Shown here in pieces: positions 49,611 to 61,642 of a stretch of 64,000 nucleotides of DNA. A program made the position numbers and the translations under genes. Source of the stretch: Caprimulgus europaeus (taxonomy: Eukaryota; Chordata; Aves; Caprimulgiformes; Caprimulgidae); contig OU015526.1 in NCBI GenBank assembly GCA_907165065.1, positions 67,975,723 to 68,039,722 of the forward strand, read 5' to 3'. Within the stretch, counting starts at the first letter, position 1, and each line of letters begins with the position of its first letter. Under the pieces are notes generated by a model, which was not told the DNA's origin, ran no database searches, and saw only the letters and a list, made by a program, of their open reading frames with translations.

Positions 49611-49731
49611 CAAAATCTGCCAATCATGACAAATTACATGGATGGTTCTGTGGAGGCTAAACCAAGACTGCTGAACTCATTTTCATGCATGGCTAAGCAC
49701 AGAGTTGAACCTCATGCTCCAGGAGTGAAAG
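49611..49731 (+). other. Candidate 121-nt exon upstream of MAML3
   Basis: A strong acceptor (CACTCTTTCTCCACAG) and a good donor (GAAAG|GTTAGT) bound 121 bases in which exactly one frame is open throughout. It has 40 codons, beginning QNLPIMTNYMDGSVEAKPR and ending HRVEPHAPGVK, and would exit in phase 1. No family is recognised. It could be an exon of a non-coding transcript or an alternative 5' exon feeding MAML3. Joined to the acceptor at 61642 the frame would end after a few codons, so it would be leader sequence there. A pseudo-exon is also possible. Confidence 0.35.
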
Positions 49732-51624
49732 GTTAGTGATTTTAGATAATTTTAAAACGATTGTATGGGAGTTGATACAGCTACTGTCAGCGTACCCTGC
49801 TTCTGTTCTTTGTTGACTCTGCCCTTGCAGAGGCCCTGCTTTCTGTCAGTGATTAAGCAGAGACATTGCTTTCAGTGATGCTGATTCAGCAGAGCTAAGA
49901 ATCAGTAAATTAGCAATGGCTGTAAGGGAATTTTAAATATTGGTAGAGTACCAAATGTCTATTGTTACTGTGTCTTGGAGGTGAAATTCCAATCAAGCTA
50001 CTGTAGCAGGCAGTGTGGGAGAGATGAAAGTCCTCTTTCTGAGTTACAAGACAGAAAAATGGGGAACCTGTGTATCTAGTTTTTGACTTCTCAGTGTCGC
50101 TGCTATAGAATTATATCGAAGAACCATGTACAAATAAGTAAGTCTATAGGGCTAGTATACATTCTCATGGAGTGTTCATTTAGTAACAAAATGGTGTGGA
50201 CAGCTGAAGAATAGCTCTGCCAATTCAGTATCATCTTTGGTGTTTATGGAATGATGCTCTATACTCTTCAGGTCTCTTCTTGTTTTTTCCTGTCTGCACA
50301 AAGTTAGATGCTTTCATAAATACAATATTCAACTTGAGTAATTTTCATGGATCTTGAGAGGCCGTTATGCATATAAAGGTACTTAATCAGTACAGCAACT
50401 GAATGGTGTGATACTGACATAGAAATTGAAGCAGCAGCATGCTATTGAACACCAAAGAAACTCCATCTGGCAATGAGCATAGCTACACTTGAGACAACAC
50501 TGGTAAGAGTTAATGGGACTAACTTCTGGGTATTCCAGCATTGCTAAATAAAACTACATCTAGTTTGTGAGAGTACTGGAAGGGCTGGTAAGTACTACCC
50601 ACTGGGTAGTGTACAACTCAGCTTTTTCTTCTCTGTGGAAGTAACGCCGGTGACGTGCTTTAACTGATAATTAACAATAGCGGTCAATTCAGAGAAAAAC
50701 GTGTCACGCTTCTGGTGCCATACCAGCTGAGGCAGCATGTATTTCCTTCTCCAGAAAGGAAATGTAGATTCAAAAAAAGTCCACCAAACCTGTGATTAAA
50801 AGGTACTACCTTTCTATATTATGCCATTTGCAGGTGTTGACAAATTGCTTGGCTAGTGAAGCAAGTAACTCTACCCCCAAAATTAAACTGTGATCAGCGT
50901 ATGGACCTAGAACTTAAAATACTAATATACTGGGAAAAAAATGGTGGAGACCCTAGATCACTACAGACCAATAGCACAAAATTATTGTGCTAACAGGTTG
51001 TTATTGTGCTAACTCCCTGTGAGTGAGACATGCAAAACTAAGACTTTTTTACTGAGTTCTGGATGAATAACATAGATTAATAGAAGAAATGGGAGTCGGG
51101 AAGGTGAAGTGGAAAAGGAATCACTGTACACCTCACAGGACAAGGAAAAAAAATCTATACATGTAGGTTTCAATACTATACCATGGAAAAATTAAAAATG
51201 CAGTTATTTATTTCCTATTTTATAGGGTATTGTTTATAGACTGTGTACTTAGGCAAAGATGGTGCTTTGGTATTCTTGGTCTGTAGTGCTAGACTTCTCT
51301 AGTACCACATGAATTGTGGGAATATCCATGAGCTCAAAACTCCAACAACATGGGCTTTGTGTCTGTATGGCCTTGTTCAATCAGAATGCCTTGTTGAGCT
51401 GTAAAATGCAAGCCAAGCTTAAGAAACTAACAAGTTACCTTAAAATATCTACTGCATGAAAATCAAGCTATGTTATATTGTTACAACACAAATATTTGTT
51501 ATAAGCAGACAAAACAGGAAAATAAGGATGTAATTCCCCCAGTAGTTTGCAGAGTTAGTGGTTCCTAATAAATGAAGGAGATTCCAATACAGGTAGAAGA
51601 GTGAAATGAAGAACCACAGGTACT

Positions 51625-51740
51625 GTCTTTTGTTATGTCACTGTTCTGTGGCTCATAATTGCTCTGCAAAGAGGGATAATGATGCTTAGAAGGGTTTGAG
51701 CCCTACCTGCAATAAATGCTAATTATTATCAGTATACATT
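51625..51740 (+). repeat. MIR SINE 3' half
   Basis: Blocks in MIR order: TGTCACTGTTCTGTGGCTC, AGAGGGATAATGATGCTTAG and CAATAAATGCTAATTATTAT. The last is close to the MIR ending (caataaatgttagctattat). It is a diverged plus-strand copy. Confidence 0.65.
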
Positions 51741-51889
51741 TCAGGCAAACTCAGAAATGAGATCAGATCCAAATGAACCTTCACTCATGTCTGGTTATAG
51801 CCAGGAAGAACCTGAAGTCCTTTCACAGTTGCTTCCTAGTTTACCAGACACATCTGCCCTATATTGCAATTTGCACAATTATATGTCAT

Positions 51890-51960
51890 GAATACATATA
51901 TGTATACACACACACACAGATATGTGTATATATGTATATATCTGTATATGCATATATATC
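51890..51960 (+). repeat. CA/TA mixed microsatellite
   Basis: CACACACACACACA flanked by ATATGTGTATATATG-type units over about 70 bases. Confidence 0.88.
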
Positions 51961-52399
51961 TTGGGGAACATTAAGGCTGCTCTTCAAGAATGACATAACA
52001 CTCTTGGATTCAATGTCTTTGAGGAGCAAGAGAAGCCAAAATGCCCACCACTGTTGTATTCACTTCAACATGGGGAACTATGTAAAAATTAGAAAGTTTA
52101 CCAAGAACAAACAAAGAGTGGCACCCAAGACAATTAAATCCATAAAGGAGGTATGAAGACTACAGAAGGACACCAAAGAGGAAGCACAATGCCAATGCAC
52201 ACGATTTACTGGACATGCCTGAGAAAGTAGAAAGAAGCAGTCACAGCCAAACAGCAGAAGCTGTTAGAAAGAAGATGGTGTCCCTACAAAAGCTAAAGAT
52301 ACATCCAAATTAAAAACAAACAAGCAAACAAAAAACCCAATCAGAACAACATAAATACTGACAGATACACTATTAAAATTATTATCAGGCAGCCCAAAG

Positions 52400-54140
52400 A
52401 TGAGTCTCAGACCTAACTAGCTAAGAGAATCAAAAATAGTTCAATATCCTTCTTCCAATGCTTCAGAAAGGAAAAAAACATTGTCAGTGAGTCTGAATAT
52501 GACAGGGTTATAAAATGAACTCTCAGGGAGAACAAAGTCACTGGAAAGAAGCTGAACCATGTGGATCCTTGTTCACTGTGGAAGAAATCAGGGAAATTGT
52601 CCTTCCAGAGCCTTTTTGGGGCATTCATAGAACTTGGCAGAGAACGTCTCTGAAACTGAAGTATCTGGAAGAGGTAATGGTACAAAAGGCAGATGAATAC
52701 AGATGAATCTCTAGGATCTGAAGGATTCACCCAAGAATTCTAAGAACTCAGGGATGAAATATCTACTAATAACAGCATGTAACCTGTCTCTTCAATATTC
52801 CTCAGTACATGAAAATCAGAAGGTGTCAAATGTGATGTCAGTCATTAAGAAAGGTTCCAAGGGTATCCATCAAACTAAAATTTGACATCCATTGCAGGTG
52901 AATGAGTAGACAGTATAGTAAGAGAGAGAATTAGTATCTACTTGAATTAATATTATCTAATCAGTGAAAGTTAACAAAGCTCTCAGAGTTCTTTGAAGGA
53001 GTCAGTGATATGTAGATGAGAATCATCTGACTGATACAGTCAACTTGGATTTCCAAAAGACTTTTGACAGAACTTTTTATCAAAGTGTTTTAGGAAAACC
53101 AAGCAAGACAAGAATGTCACTGGCATAAGAAGCAAGGCACTGGCATGGATGAGAATACGATTTAAGAGATGTGAGCAGAGGGTAGACCACCATCAGATGG
53201 AAGCAGATGGTCAGTTCTTGCACAGGAGGGAGATCACTAGTGAAATTCCATATGGTGTCTATCTTGGGACCTGTATCGTTCAATATATTAAGTGACCTGG
53301 AGAAGGGAAGCCATCAGGGAGGTGCCAAAGCTTTGCTGATGATAGGAGGTTACACAAGGTAGTAAGGACAAGGGAGACTAGAAAGCTTGCAGAAAGATTG
53401 ACTGTACAATAAATTGACAGGTGCAATTCAGTGTAGAGAATTGTAAAGTGATGCATTTAAGAAAGGATAATCCTCTCTTCGCCTCTTGGATCATTTCTAA
53501 ACTGGCCCAAAGGTGTTCGTGAACAAGACCTTTGGGTTATGATAGACAGTTCCATGAAAATACCACTTAGTAGTAGTTGAAGAAAAAAAAAAAAAAAAGG
53601 CTGGGAATGATTAAGAAGCAAATAGAGAACAAACCAGAAAGAACCACCATGCTTACTGCTCAAGTCCATGTGCTACTGTAAAAATCCAAGGTTTACACAG
53701 TTGAATACTGCCTGCAGTTCTGGTCCGTTTATCTCGTACAAGACATACGAGGACTGAAAAGCATTCAGAGATGACAAGGATGATCAGAGGAATACTGTGA
53801 GTTCCATTACAGCACGCAAGGAACTGCATTCATTGAATGGCCAAGAATCTTCATTTGGGAAAAACCATGACATTAGGGGAAATGTCAGAAGAGGTCTGCA
53901 AGACTGAGAGGTCTGGAGAGAAGTGGAGCGGGATTAGCTTTTCACTGTCTCTTCCAATGCAAACATGAGGGGTATCAGAAGAAGTTTGTATGAGCTGCAT
54001 TCAGAACAAACCAGAGGAACCGGTTCTGCAGACAACCTATGTGGACCTGTGGTACTCCTCCTCAAATGGCTTTCTGGATCAAGGAGTTGATAGAGATGCA
54101 CGGAGAGAGTGGAAGAAACCTTGGAAGAGATGCTGTAGAG
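52400..54140 (+). mobile_element. Heavily decayed CR1/L3-clade LINE ORF2
   Basis: Scattered plus-strand similarity in reverse-transcriptase order. A GATGAATCTCTAGGATCTGA block corresponds to 'DEsPGsDGf' before the RT core. Next come GACTTTTGACAGAACTTTT ('FDRtf'-like), CCATATGGTGTCTATCTTGG ('GVPQGSVLGP'-like), TGCCAAAGCTTTGCTGATGA ('FADD'-like), GGTGCAATTCAGTGTAGAGA ('W...fn..K') and GAATACTGCCTGCAGTTCTG ('LEYCvqFW'). Many indels and stops leave no frame. An A18 run interrupts it at 53583-53600. The span implies an older, longer insertion than the other CR1 copies. The left limit is uncertain. Confidence 0.72.
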
Positions 54141-54394
54141 TCTACTAACTAGATAAATCACACAATCTGACTTGAAAATGTTTGAAGGCTGGGAGGCAGT
54201 GTATGCTTGCCCTATTCTTATTTCTCCTGAGTGTCCACCCCATGGTTACTGCGGGAGATAGACCTCTGTTCCAGATGGACCTGTGGTGTAAGTTCATATG
54301 TAATCTTCTCAGTGTACACCAAGTCAGAATTAAATGAATGAAGTTATTAACAGCTTAAATATATTTGTAACTTTCAGGCTTCCTAAAAAATGGT

Positions 54395-54640
54395 AATTTA
54401 TGAGAAGTTAGGACTGGAAGGAACCTTAAGAAGTCGCCTAATCCCTCGTCCTGCTCCATGGCAAAATCAATTACATCTGTGTCCTTACTGACAAATTTGT
54501 CTAACCTGTTCTTAAAGCGTTCAGTGATGGAGACTCAACAGCCTCTGTAAGTAATCTATTTCAAGTCTCACTATTCATACTATGAGAAGGATTTTTTTTT
54601 TCCTGTCTAACTGGAATCTGATCAGCTGTTGTTTGCTGTA
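54395..54640 (-). mobile_element. Decayed CR1/L3-type 3' fragment
   Basis: GTTAGGACTGGAAGGAACCT (tail block), CTTACTGACAAATTTGTCTA, TTCAGTGATGGAGACTCAAC and CTAACTGGAATCTGATCAGC parallel the minus-strand order of old CR1/L3 ends (ggaagggacctt, tccagtgatggagattccac). Its orientation is opposite to the neighbouring relic. Confidence 0.72.
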
Positions 54641-57600
54641 AACTATGAGTTAACTGCAAGCCTGAGCTAAGATGGGAGGCGTCCTAGACTTCTGATGAAT
54701 GTTGTCTAGTAACTCCAGTGACTCTGGAAATAGCCTGAACTCAGGCTTGGATTTTCATGTAGTGAGTAGTTATTGGGTTTTGTGTTTTGGTTAATATGAC
54801 CAGGCACGAACAAGGCTCTTTTCTGGATCCTTTTAGGGATTTGCATGTTATTTTTCTGTCTTAACTCTTTAGCATTTTCTGGCTTCAGGTAAACTTTCCC
54901 TAAGCAGAACTTTCTAAACCCAGCATGTTTTGACTTTGCAAATAGCAAAGGCTATTTGAAAGGTGTGTTTACAAAAAAAAGTGGGACAAAACCATTTCTT
55001 TTAAAATATTACTGAACACCAGTATGTAATATTTTTTCTTTTGTAGAAGATCTAATTTCTGGTTTTGCCTGTAATTTACTGGACTAATGTGTTTGAGATT
55101 AAATGTTTGAGCTGTGTTAAGCGATGCTACTCTGTTCACGTAAACACTGCTTCTTGCAGATGATCAGTAATCGTGTTCCTCGTTCTCCAGGTACCTAACT
55201 TGAGAAGGGGGTTCTGCCTGGCAGAAATGCTAAGCACCTACAGATTCAACTCAAGTTGATGTGGGCTGCTTTTATAAAACACAGTGTACTTTAAGTTGTT
55301 TTAAGTTTCTTTAAAAAATCACCTTAAATGAGGCATTTTAGCAAAACCTTTTAAGCTTAATTTCTTTGTTTCAGTTTCCAGTCTCTAACATACGTAGGAG
55401 CACTGTCCTCTCACTTGCAATAAATAGTGAAAAATCAGTTTATTGGTACGTGTGAAACACTCAGGAGCAGTAGTGGTGGCCGTTCTGAGGAAATGAACGT
55501 CTGTGAGCAGGGCTTGAATTAGTAAGGAGACATGAGATGGTGTGTGGAACAAAAAGGGGAAAATGTATTAAATAGCTGTTCACTGGTGAGCACCGGCAAT
55601 TCTGTGTACAGAATGAAGCAAACATCCTGTGGAAAAATAGTGTGTAAGGGTGTATTTGAAGACTTCATCCTACTGTGGATTGCGCAAGGAAGCCAAATAA
55701 AGATTGCACAAGCACTTTGATTTTGGTGGTTTTAAGCTCATTGACTGCAAGACTGCAACCTCAGTGATGTACTTTTAATATAGGTTCTTAAATATATGCT
55801 ATGTACATGTATATTTGTAGATAGCAGTTTCAATGAGTGGTGGTGTCAGCCAGCATGTTGGCACAGGGAGGGAAATACAATATTTCTCTATCTTGAAGAC
55901 TGAACTTATTCGTATCTTACAAAAAATTACCACCATGGAAAATGACTCTTTAGTTCTGTTGCCCTGTAATTTAAGAACTTACAAAAACGTTCTTGCTTGA
56001 ATATTAAACTTGATTGGTTATGCCAAGGATCGCAGAGCAATCATCAGTCTCCCATACAAAGGAGGATGACCAGTAGTTTTGAATAGGTTCAGGCTCTCTT
56101 CTGGCTTAGAAAATTCGAAGCGATCATGTTCACTCTGAAATTCTTATAAATGGCTGACATCTAACCAGCAATTGCTGTGGAGAGAGAAAATAAAAATCCC
56201 CCAGCTGCTTCCTCATCACCAAAGTTGACATTCAATTTTATTGATGAGGGATTTTTTGTTTGTGGCCTTGTTAATTCAAGCTAAATGGAAATGGGGCAGT
56301 CTTTACTGAGAAGCAGTGGGCTACTCAGTATAAGAATGGCTAAAGAAGTGTTAAGTTCCTTCATTTATATCTCTAGTGTAAGTTGCAAGGAACACCCAGA
56401 AGCATCTCTCTGGGATTTTTTCTAGTGTCCTTTCTTCTTTCACTCTCCCCCCAGCCCTCCACCCCCCTGGCTCCTCCATTCCAGCCTCGATATTCTCTTG
56501 AGATTGATGTGACAGATCAAAGGCTTAGATGGGGCCTGTGCCCAAGCAATGATTTTCCTCTCCCCACTTCAAGTGCTCTGCTAGCTCTCTGCATGAGTAT
56601 CTCCTCCAGCTGTTAACTCCAGAACCAGATTTTCAAAATGACAGAAAGACATACTGTGGTATATCAGGATTAATTCCCATAATTCTGCTTCCTAAACTAG
56701 GATATATTTCAGTAACATGAATCTGACAGGATAGTGCGTGGGCAACAGTGCCAATTCATGGCATTCACTGTTGGGTTTTTTTTTTAATGTTCTTGTTATG
56801 ACCTATCTGTAATTGGGATAGAAGAGAACGAGTACACACTTTGCATTCCTTCCTCATATTTTTCCAGCCCTGATTCAGCAGAGTACTTAAGTCAGTGTGT
56901 GTCTCCACCCATGTGCCTGTCCTGCTATAATACCTTGCTGAATTGGAGCCTTCAATGTTGGTCACAACTGAGAAGATTTTTTCAAACATTCTGACTTGGA
57001 TTCCCCATGTTCTACAACCTGAAATGTATACGCTGGAAAGTGTGTAGTTTTGAGAGTGTTTTGGTTTTGTTTGTATTTGCACATAGTGATCACTCTACTT
57101 CCTGGAATGCCTTAAAGCTCTGACTTTTGCAATTTTAACTTGCTTTCTGATTGTTGCTTCCTCATCCTACCTTTGTTGTTTTGTTCTTCTGTTCCTTTGC
57201 AGCCTGGATGACTTTTTCCTTAACTATTTAGAACAACTTTGTTTGCTCCAGACTCAGTTCATCCCTTGAAGAATTCCTGAAGCTCTGGATGTTCTGACAG
57301 CCGTAGCTCGTGGCCACCCCAGCTGTCATGAGAATTTTTGCCATGCTAGTTGGATTTCACAGATACATTCACGGAGGTCGTGGGGTTTTTTGTTTTCAGT
57401 CAACCCTCAATTATATGGCTTTGCTTTAACTACTCTCCAAATGACATAATTATTCTTTTTTTCACTACAGGGTGTGTTAGGCAACAGGCACTTACATAGC
57501 TTGTGGTAGTAACTGAAGTACATCTGATTTGCTCGGTTGGATACCACTGTATCCAAGAGAACCTTCAGCAGAAATCTCCTGAAACCCTTTCAGCTGTGTA

Positions 57601-60600
57601 AGCAAGCTGCTTCTTGCACACCCCAAAAGTGTCTGTTAGCTGGTTTGCAAAGTTATACCCAGCGAGCAAACACAGTGCGTGGTTGACTCTAGGTTTGCCT
57701 TCCAGCGGATGCCTGTGTCACCATGTCACCCATCGATTTAGACATAAACCATTTAATTATAGTAGGAGCTTTCAGAAAGGTTCCTATGCAGGCGGCCACG
57801 CTGAAGGTTAATCCGTTGCCGAAGATGGTTTGAAGCTTGCTGCCACACTGATTGCAGTTTCCAACCTGACTGGCAGCACCAGGAACTGAAGTGTGGGTTC
57901 ATATAGAGTGGGATTCGTATTTATCCTCATGGTGATATTTTTAATGTTGCCCATCTACTGGATAACCCCTAGCTCAGCTGACAAAAGGAAGGGGGTTTCA
58001 GTCTTGCTCTGGGAAGGCATTATTTTCCATATGGAGCTCCTCCCACTAATATGACTAGCTAGATTATCTGTAAGGCTGTACTTGTTCTGAAACCACTATT
58101 GATTAAATGCTGAGATGAATTTTTTTTTTAGAAGCTGTCATTGGAACATGCTTAGGCTGCACTTGCTGTCAGCGTAACAGTCATGTTTCTGTGTCTTCCT
58201 CTAAATTCCTCTCCCAGCTGGGCTCTTTCATATCTTAGTATTAAAATAGATTCTTCCTAATTAGACAGATCTCTGTCACGATAATCATCTTGAGAACATA
58301 TGCTGTATTTTCATACTGCGTATCTTTTCACAGATCAGGCCTGTACTTTATAATTTTTCCAAATCATAATTCACTGAATAGATCCTTTACCAAGCAATCA
58401 TCTCCTCTAACTAGTAATTAGTGTCCTGTCAGCTGATATCGGTAGGCATTGGTGTTCAACTGCTGACATCAGCAAGTTCATCTTACATCACTTAGAATTC
58501 TGATATATCTGATTTTTTTTTTAAATTCCAGTTGTGATGATCGTTTTCTAAAGCTTATTTGGGTGTGTGTGGCGGGGGGAGATAGAAAGCAAACATACAC
58601 ATTTGTGCATGCAAAGTGAATTACTATGTCAGAGGTGAGTGTGCCTAAGACCATGGTCATAAATGTAAGTGCACACGTCTATCACGAGCGAGTCTGTGCT
58701 TGTGTCTGATCACAGAGTGGAGTTGTTTGGTCAAGGTTGTGAAGAACATCTGTTTTAATGACAAAACTCAGTTGTAGAACAACGCTGAGATCTCGCTCTT
58801 TCTTTCATTGCCCAGCCTATAATCTAAGGGTTTTTTTCCTCATTTTTATTTATTTGGATTCAGTAGCTTAGCAGAATTCTTGCCCTTCACAAAAGAGTGA
58901 ATTAAATAGTTCCCTAAATAGCTCATTTTGGCCTTAGATTTTCAGAAGCTGGTAATTGTTTGCCTAAATATTATTAAAATAAAGTGATGCAAAAAACTTA
59001 CCTCTATTATGCTATTTTAAAATTGCCACTCAAAAGTTGGCTTTAAAGGAAAACACTCCTATCAGATGAAAATTTTTAGTTAGCTCTTAGGTGCTGGATG
59101 ACAGGTGTAATATAAATGACTGACATTTTTATGAAATGCTGCTTCTATTGACTGTTTCTAGATATAGGGGATAGTGCTTTATCTTATAAAAGGGGGTACT
59201 ATAGAATAATGCAAGTAACACCACTGTTGCTGTTAAAATGAGAGGGGAAATAGACGGATACGTATTTGCTTAGTTTTGATTTAACCTCAGCCACTTAAAA
59301 AGTATATTTTGGTCAGAATCAACTGTTTTTAGAATGGATTCAGATGTTTTTTCACAAAACTGGTGATTGATCTGTTTGCAAAACTTCCAACACTAAGCAC
59401 TGGTTACTACAAAACTTTGTTACTGAAATCATCACCCCTGGGCTGTGCAGCCTGCCACAACCAAGGTACACAGCTGAGAGAGAAAAAAAAATCCGAATTT
59501 TTTAATAGGCTGAAATTTAATTCTGTAATAATCCAGTATGCTCTTAAAAAAATACCATGTTTGCTGCCAAAGTGATAGACTGAAAGTTAAGGTGTGTTTG
59601 CGTGACTCCATCTAGATTGAAAAATGGTATTTATTCTAGTCGTAGGACAAGCAGACGACTTCTGTAAAATGCACCAAAGCACAGTCTGTGAAAAAACCGC
59701 GCTGTTTTTACATGTATTTCCGACTCCGTGGCTCTGAGAAGCGTTTTCGCAGCCGCCGGTGCTCCTGGGTGTGCGCATCCCCGGGAGCGGGGCTGGCAGC
59801 AGGCGGGCTGCGGGCTGCAGGGGGCACTGCCGGGGAAGCCAAAAAGGGCTGCTTCAAACTGAAACCTCTTTCACAGCTGCCTCTGCTTCTGGCCTGCTGG
59901 CACCTTCCATTGCAATTAAAAACCAAACAATCTATTAGAAAACCCCCCACATAAGAAAGCCCTCTCCTCCTTTCCCCCCCCCCCTCCTCTCGGTTCTTAC
60001 ATTCAATCTTTTAATCTATATTCCTATACAACCAAACAATACTGTGGGCTTGTGGGAATAGTTACCAAAGAGCTTACAAAAGGAATAGTTTCTGAAGAGT
60101 TTACTCTCCCAGCTCCAGATTAAGAGAGATCCTGATCTTTGTAAGTGATGCAGGATTTGGAGTTTCCTCTCACTCTTAGGCTGCTTCTGAGCCACGCTAT
60201 AATTTGTTTTGTGATAAAGTCATAATTGGTGATCACAAAGAACAGCAAAGCTTCAGTTCTCAAACTGATACTCAAGAAAAGTTTTAAGGGGTGGTGGGGG
60301 GAGGACATACTCGTTATTCCCAATGCAGGGAAGGTACTAATTACTCATTTTATTTGTCTGCTATTATTTTTCCATCTCGATACAGTCAGGAACTGTTGGA
60401 ACAGGACTGAAATCAAAACCAAATTTCATGTTGCTGAGCACTTAAAGACAAAGACAGCTCTTTACCACTGTCAGTAGCTTAGAAATAGTATCCTAGGCTA
60501 ATCTGCAATGGCAGAAATGAAGATGGTTTAAATCAGATCTCATGACTAATGTATGAGTTCCCAATTTTCTTTATTTCCAGCTGCATGTTAGAGAAAGAGG

Positions 60601-60710
60601 GTGTCTCTTTGAGATAATTGTTTTACAGGGGTATATTTAAAAAAAAAAAAAAAAGAATCTGAAGTGCTTATCTCATAGCGCTAGTTAGAAAATAACAATC
60701 AATTAATATT
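54641..60710. other. Non-coding upstream flank of MAML3
   Basis: Mainly unique AT-rich sequence without a recognisable gene. Landmarks are an acceptor-like site ending at 57470 (TTCTTTTTTTCACTACAG) without a good donor, a GT-rich patch at 58561-58580, C runs at 59976, a locally GC-rich island-like patch at 59740-59840, and an A-run at 60640-60655. Conserved enhancers may be here but cannot be judged from one sequence. Confidence 0.45.
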
Positions 60711-61586
60711 GTGCGTGCGATACCTTTGTGTCTGCAAAACGGCTTGAACCTGGGGTGCCCGGGATGTCATTCTTGGTCCGTTCATCACCCGCGCCCTATA
60801 CGGAGGCGGCCACCCCTTCGCTCGGAAAAACGTTGCTGCCCCACGCCTCCTGCTTCTGCCGGAGCTGCAAACAGAGAGTTCAGCCCGCTGCCCGGCGGGC
60901 CCGGGGCTCCGCGCTCTGCTGCCTTCCATTATGCAACAGTTGACAGAGCGGGGAAAGGCGGCACACGCCGCTCCGGCCCGGGCTCCAGCCTCCCGCCGGC
61001 CCCAGCGCCTCCCGAGAGCCGGGGATCAGGACAGCCGGTGGCCCCCGCAGCGCCGAGCTCCGGTGCAGAGCGGCCGCCCCGTCTGCCGGCCGGGTACGGC
61101 GGGCGGGCGCCCGCCCCGCCTGCCCCCCGCGCAGAGGGCGGCGCGGGGAGCCCCGGCGCGCAGCGGGAGGCCGCGGGGCGCCCCGGGGGCGGCAGGTGGC
61201 GGCCCCCGCTCCCCTGCTCCGCTCCGCCCCGCCGCGCTCCGCCGTGCCCAGCGCGGACACCCCGCGCCGCTGGCTGGCCTGAGCGCAGCGGCGGGCGCTG
61301 GGGGGAAGCGCCATGTCCGCTCCTGCCGGGCGGCGTCCGTGCCGGGTTTTGCACCTTGTCCCCGGGTCTGCCTCCCGGCCTGGAGGAGCCGCCGCTGCCG
61401 CTGCCGCCGCTGCGGTGTTTACTGAGCGCTCCTGTCCTGATATCACTCCGCTGGCATGGAGGAGGAGGAGGTGGAGGAGGAGAGCATTTGATCATTGTGA
61501 TGGTGGCAGGAGGAGCAGCAGCAAGCACGGCAGAGCAAAGCGTTAGGCTGTATCAGCTCGGCGTTTTGCAAAGACTTCAGAGCGCT

Positions 61587-61642
61587 ACTTTTTTTCTCTT
61601 TCTTTCTTTCTTTCTTTCTTTCTTTTTTTTTTTAATTTCCAG
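61587..61642 (+). promoter_or_regulatory. CTTT/poly-T tract ending in a strong 3' splice site motif
   Basis: A pure pyrimidine tract with at least seven CTTT units and a T-run is followed by AATTTCCAG, with AG at 61641-61642. As RNA it has the form of an excellent branch/polypyrimidine/acceptor unit inside the MAML3 leader region. It could accept upstream alternative exons, or it could simply be a microsatellite in the promoter. Confidence 0.55.

Larger units (their letters stand above)
49732..52399. other. Non-coding region
   Basis: AT-rich sequence with a MIR relic (51625-51740), a CA/TA microsatellite, an AAAC-rich stretch at 52306-52336, and a small local repeat of TTATTGTGCTAAC near 50980-51016. 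A 127-codon frame (51773-52156) spans the microsatellite and is not a gene. Confidence 0.4.

Noticed and set aside
57453..57520. Strong acceptor TTTTTTTCACTACAG
   Set aside because: No good donor within a normal exon distance; single splice-site matches are frequent.
60880..61528. 188- and 199-codon minus-strand frames
   Set aside because: Stop codons are rare at this GC content; composition and overlap show they are antisense shadows of the CpG island.
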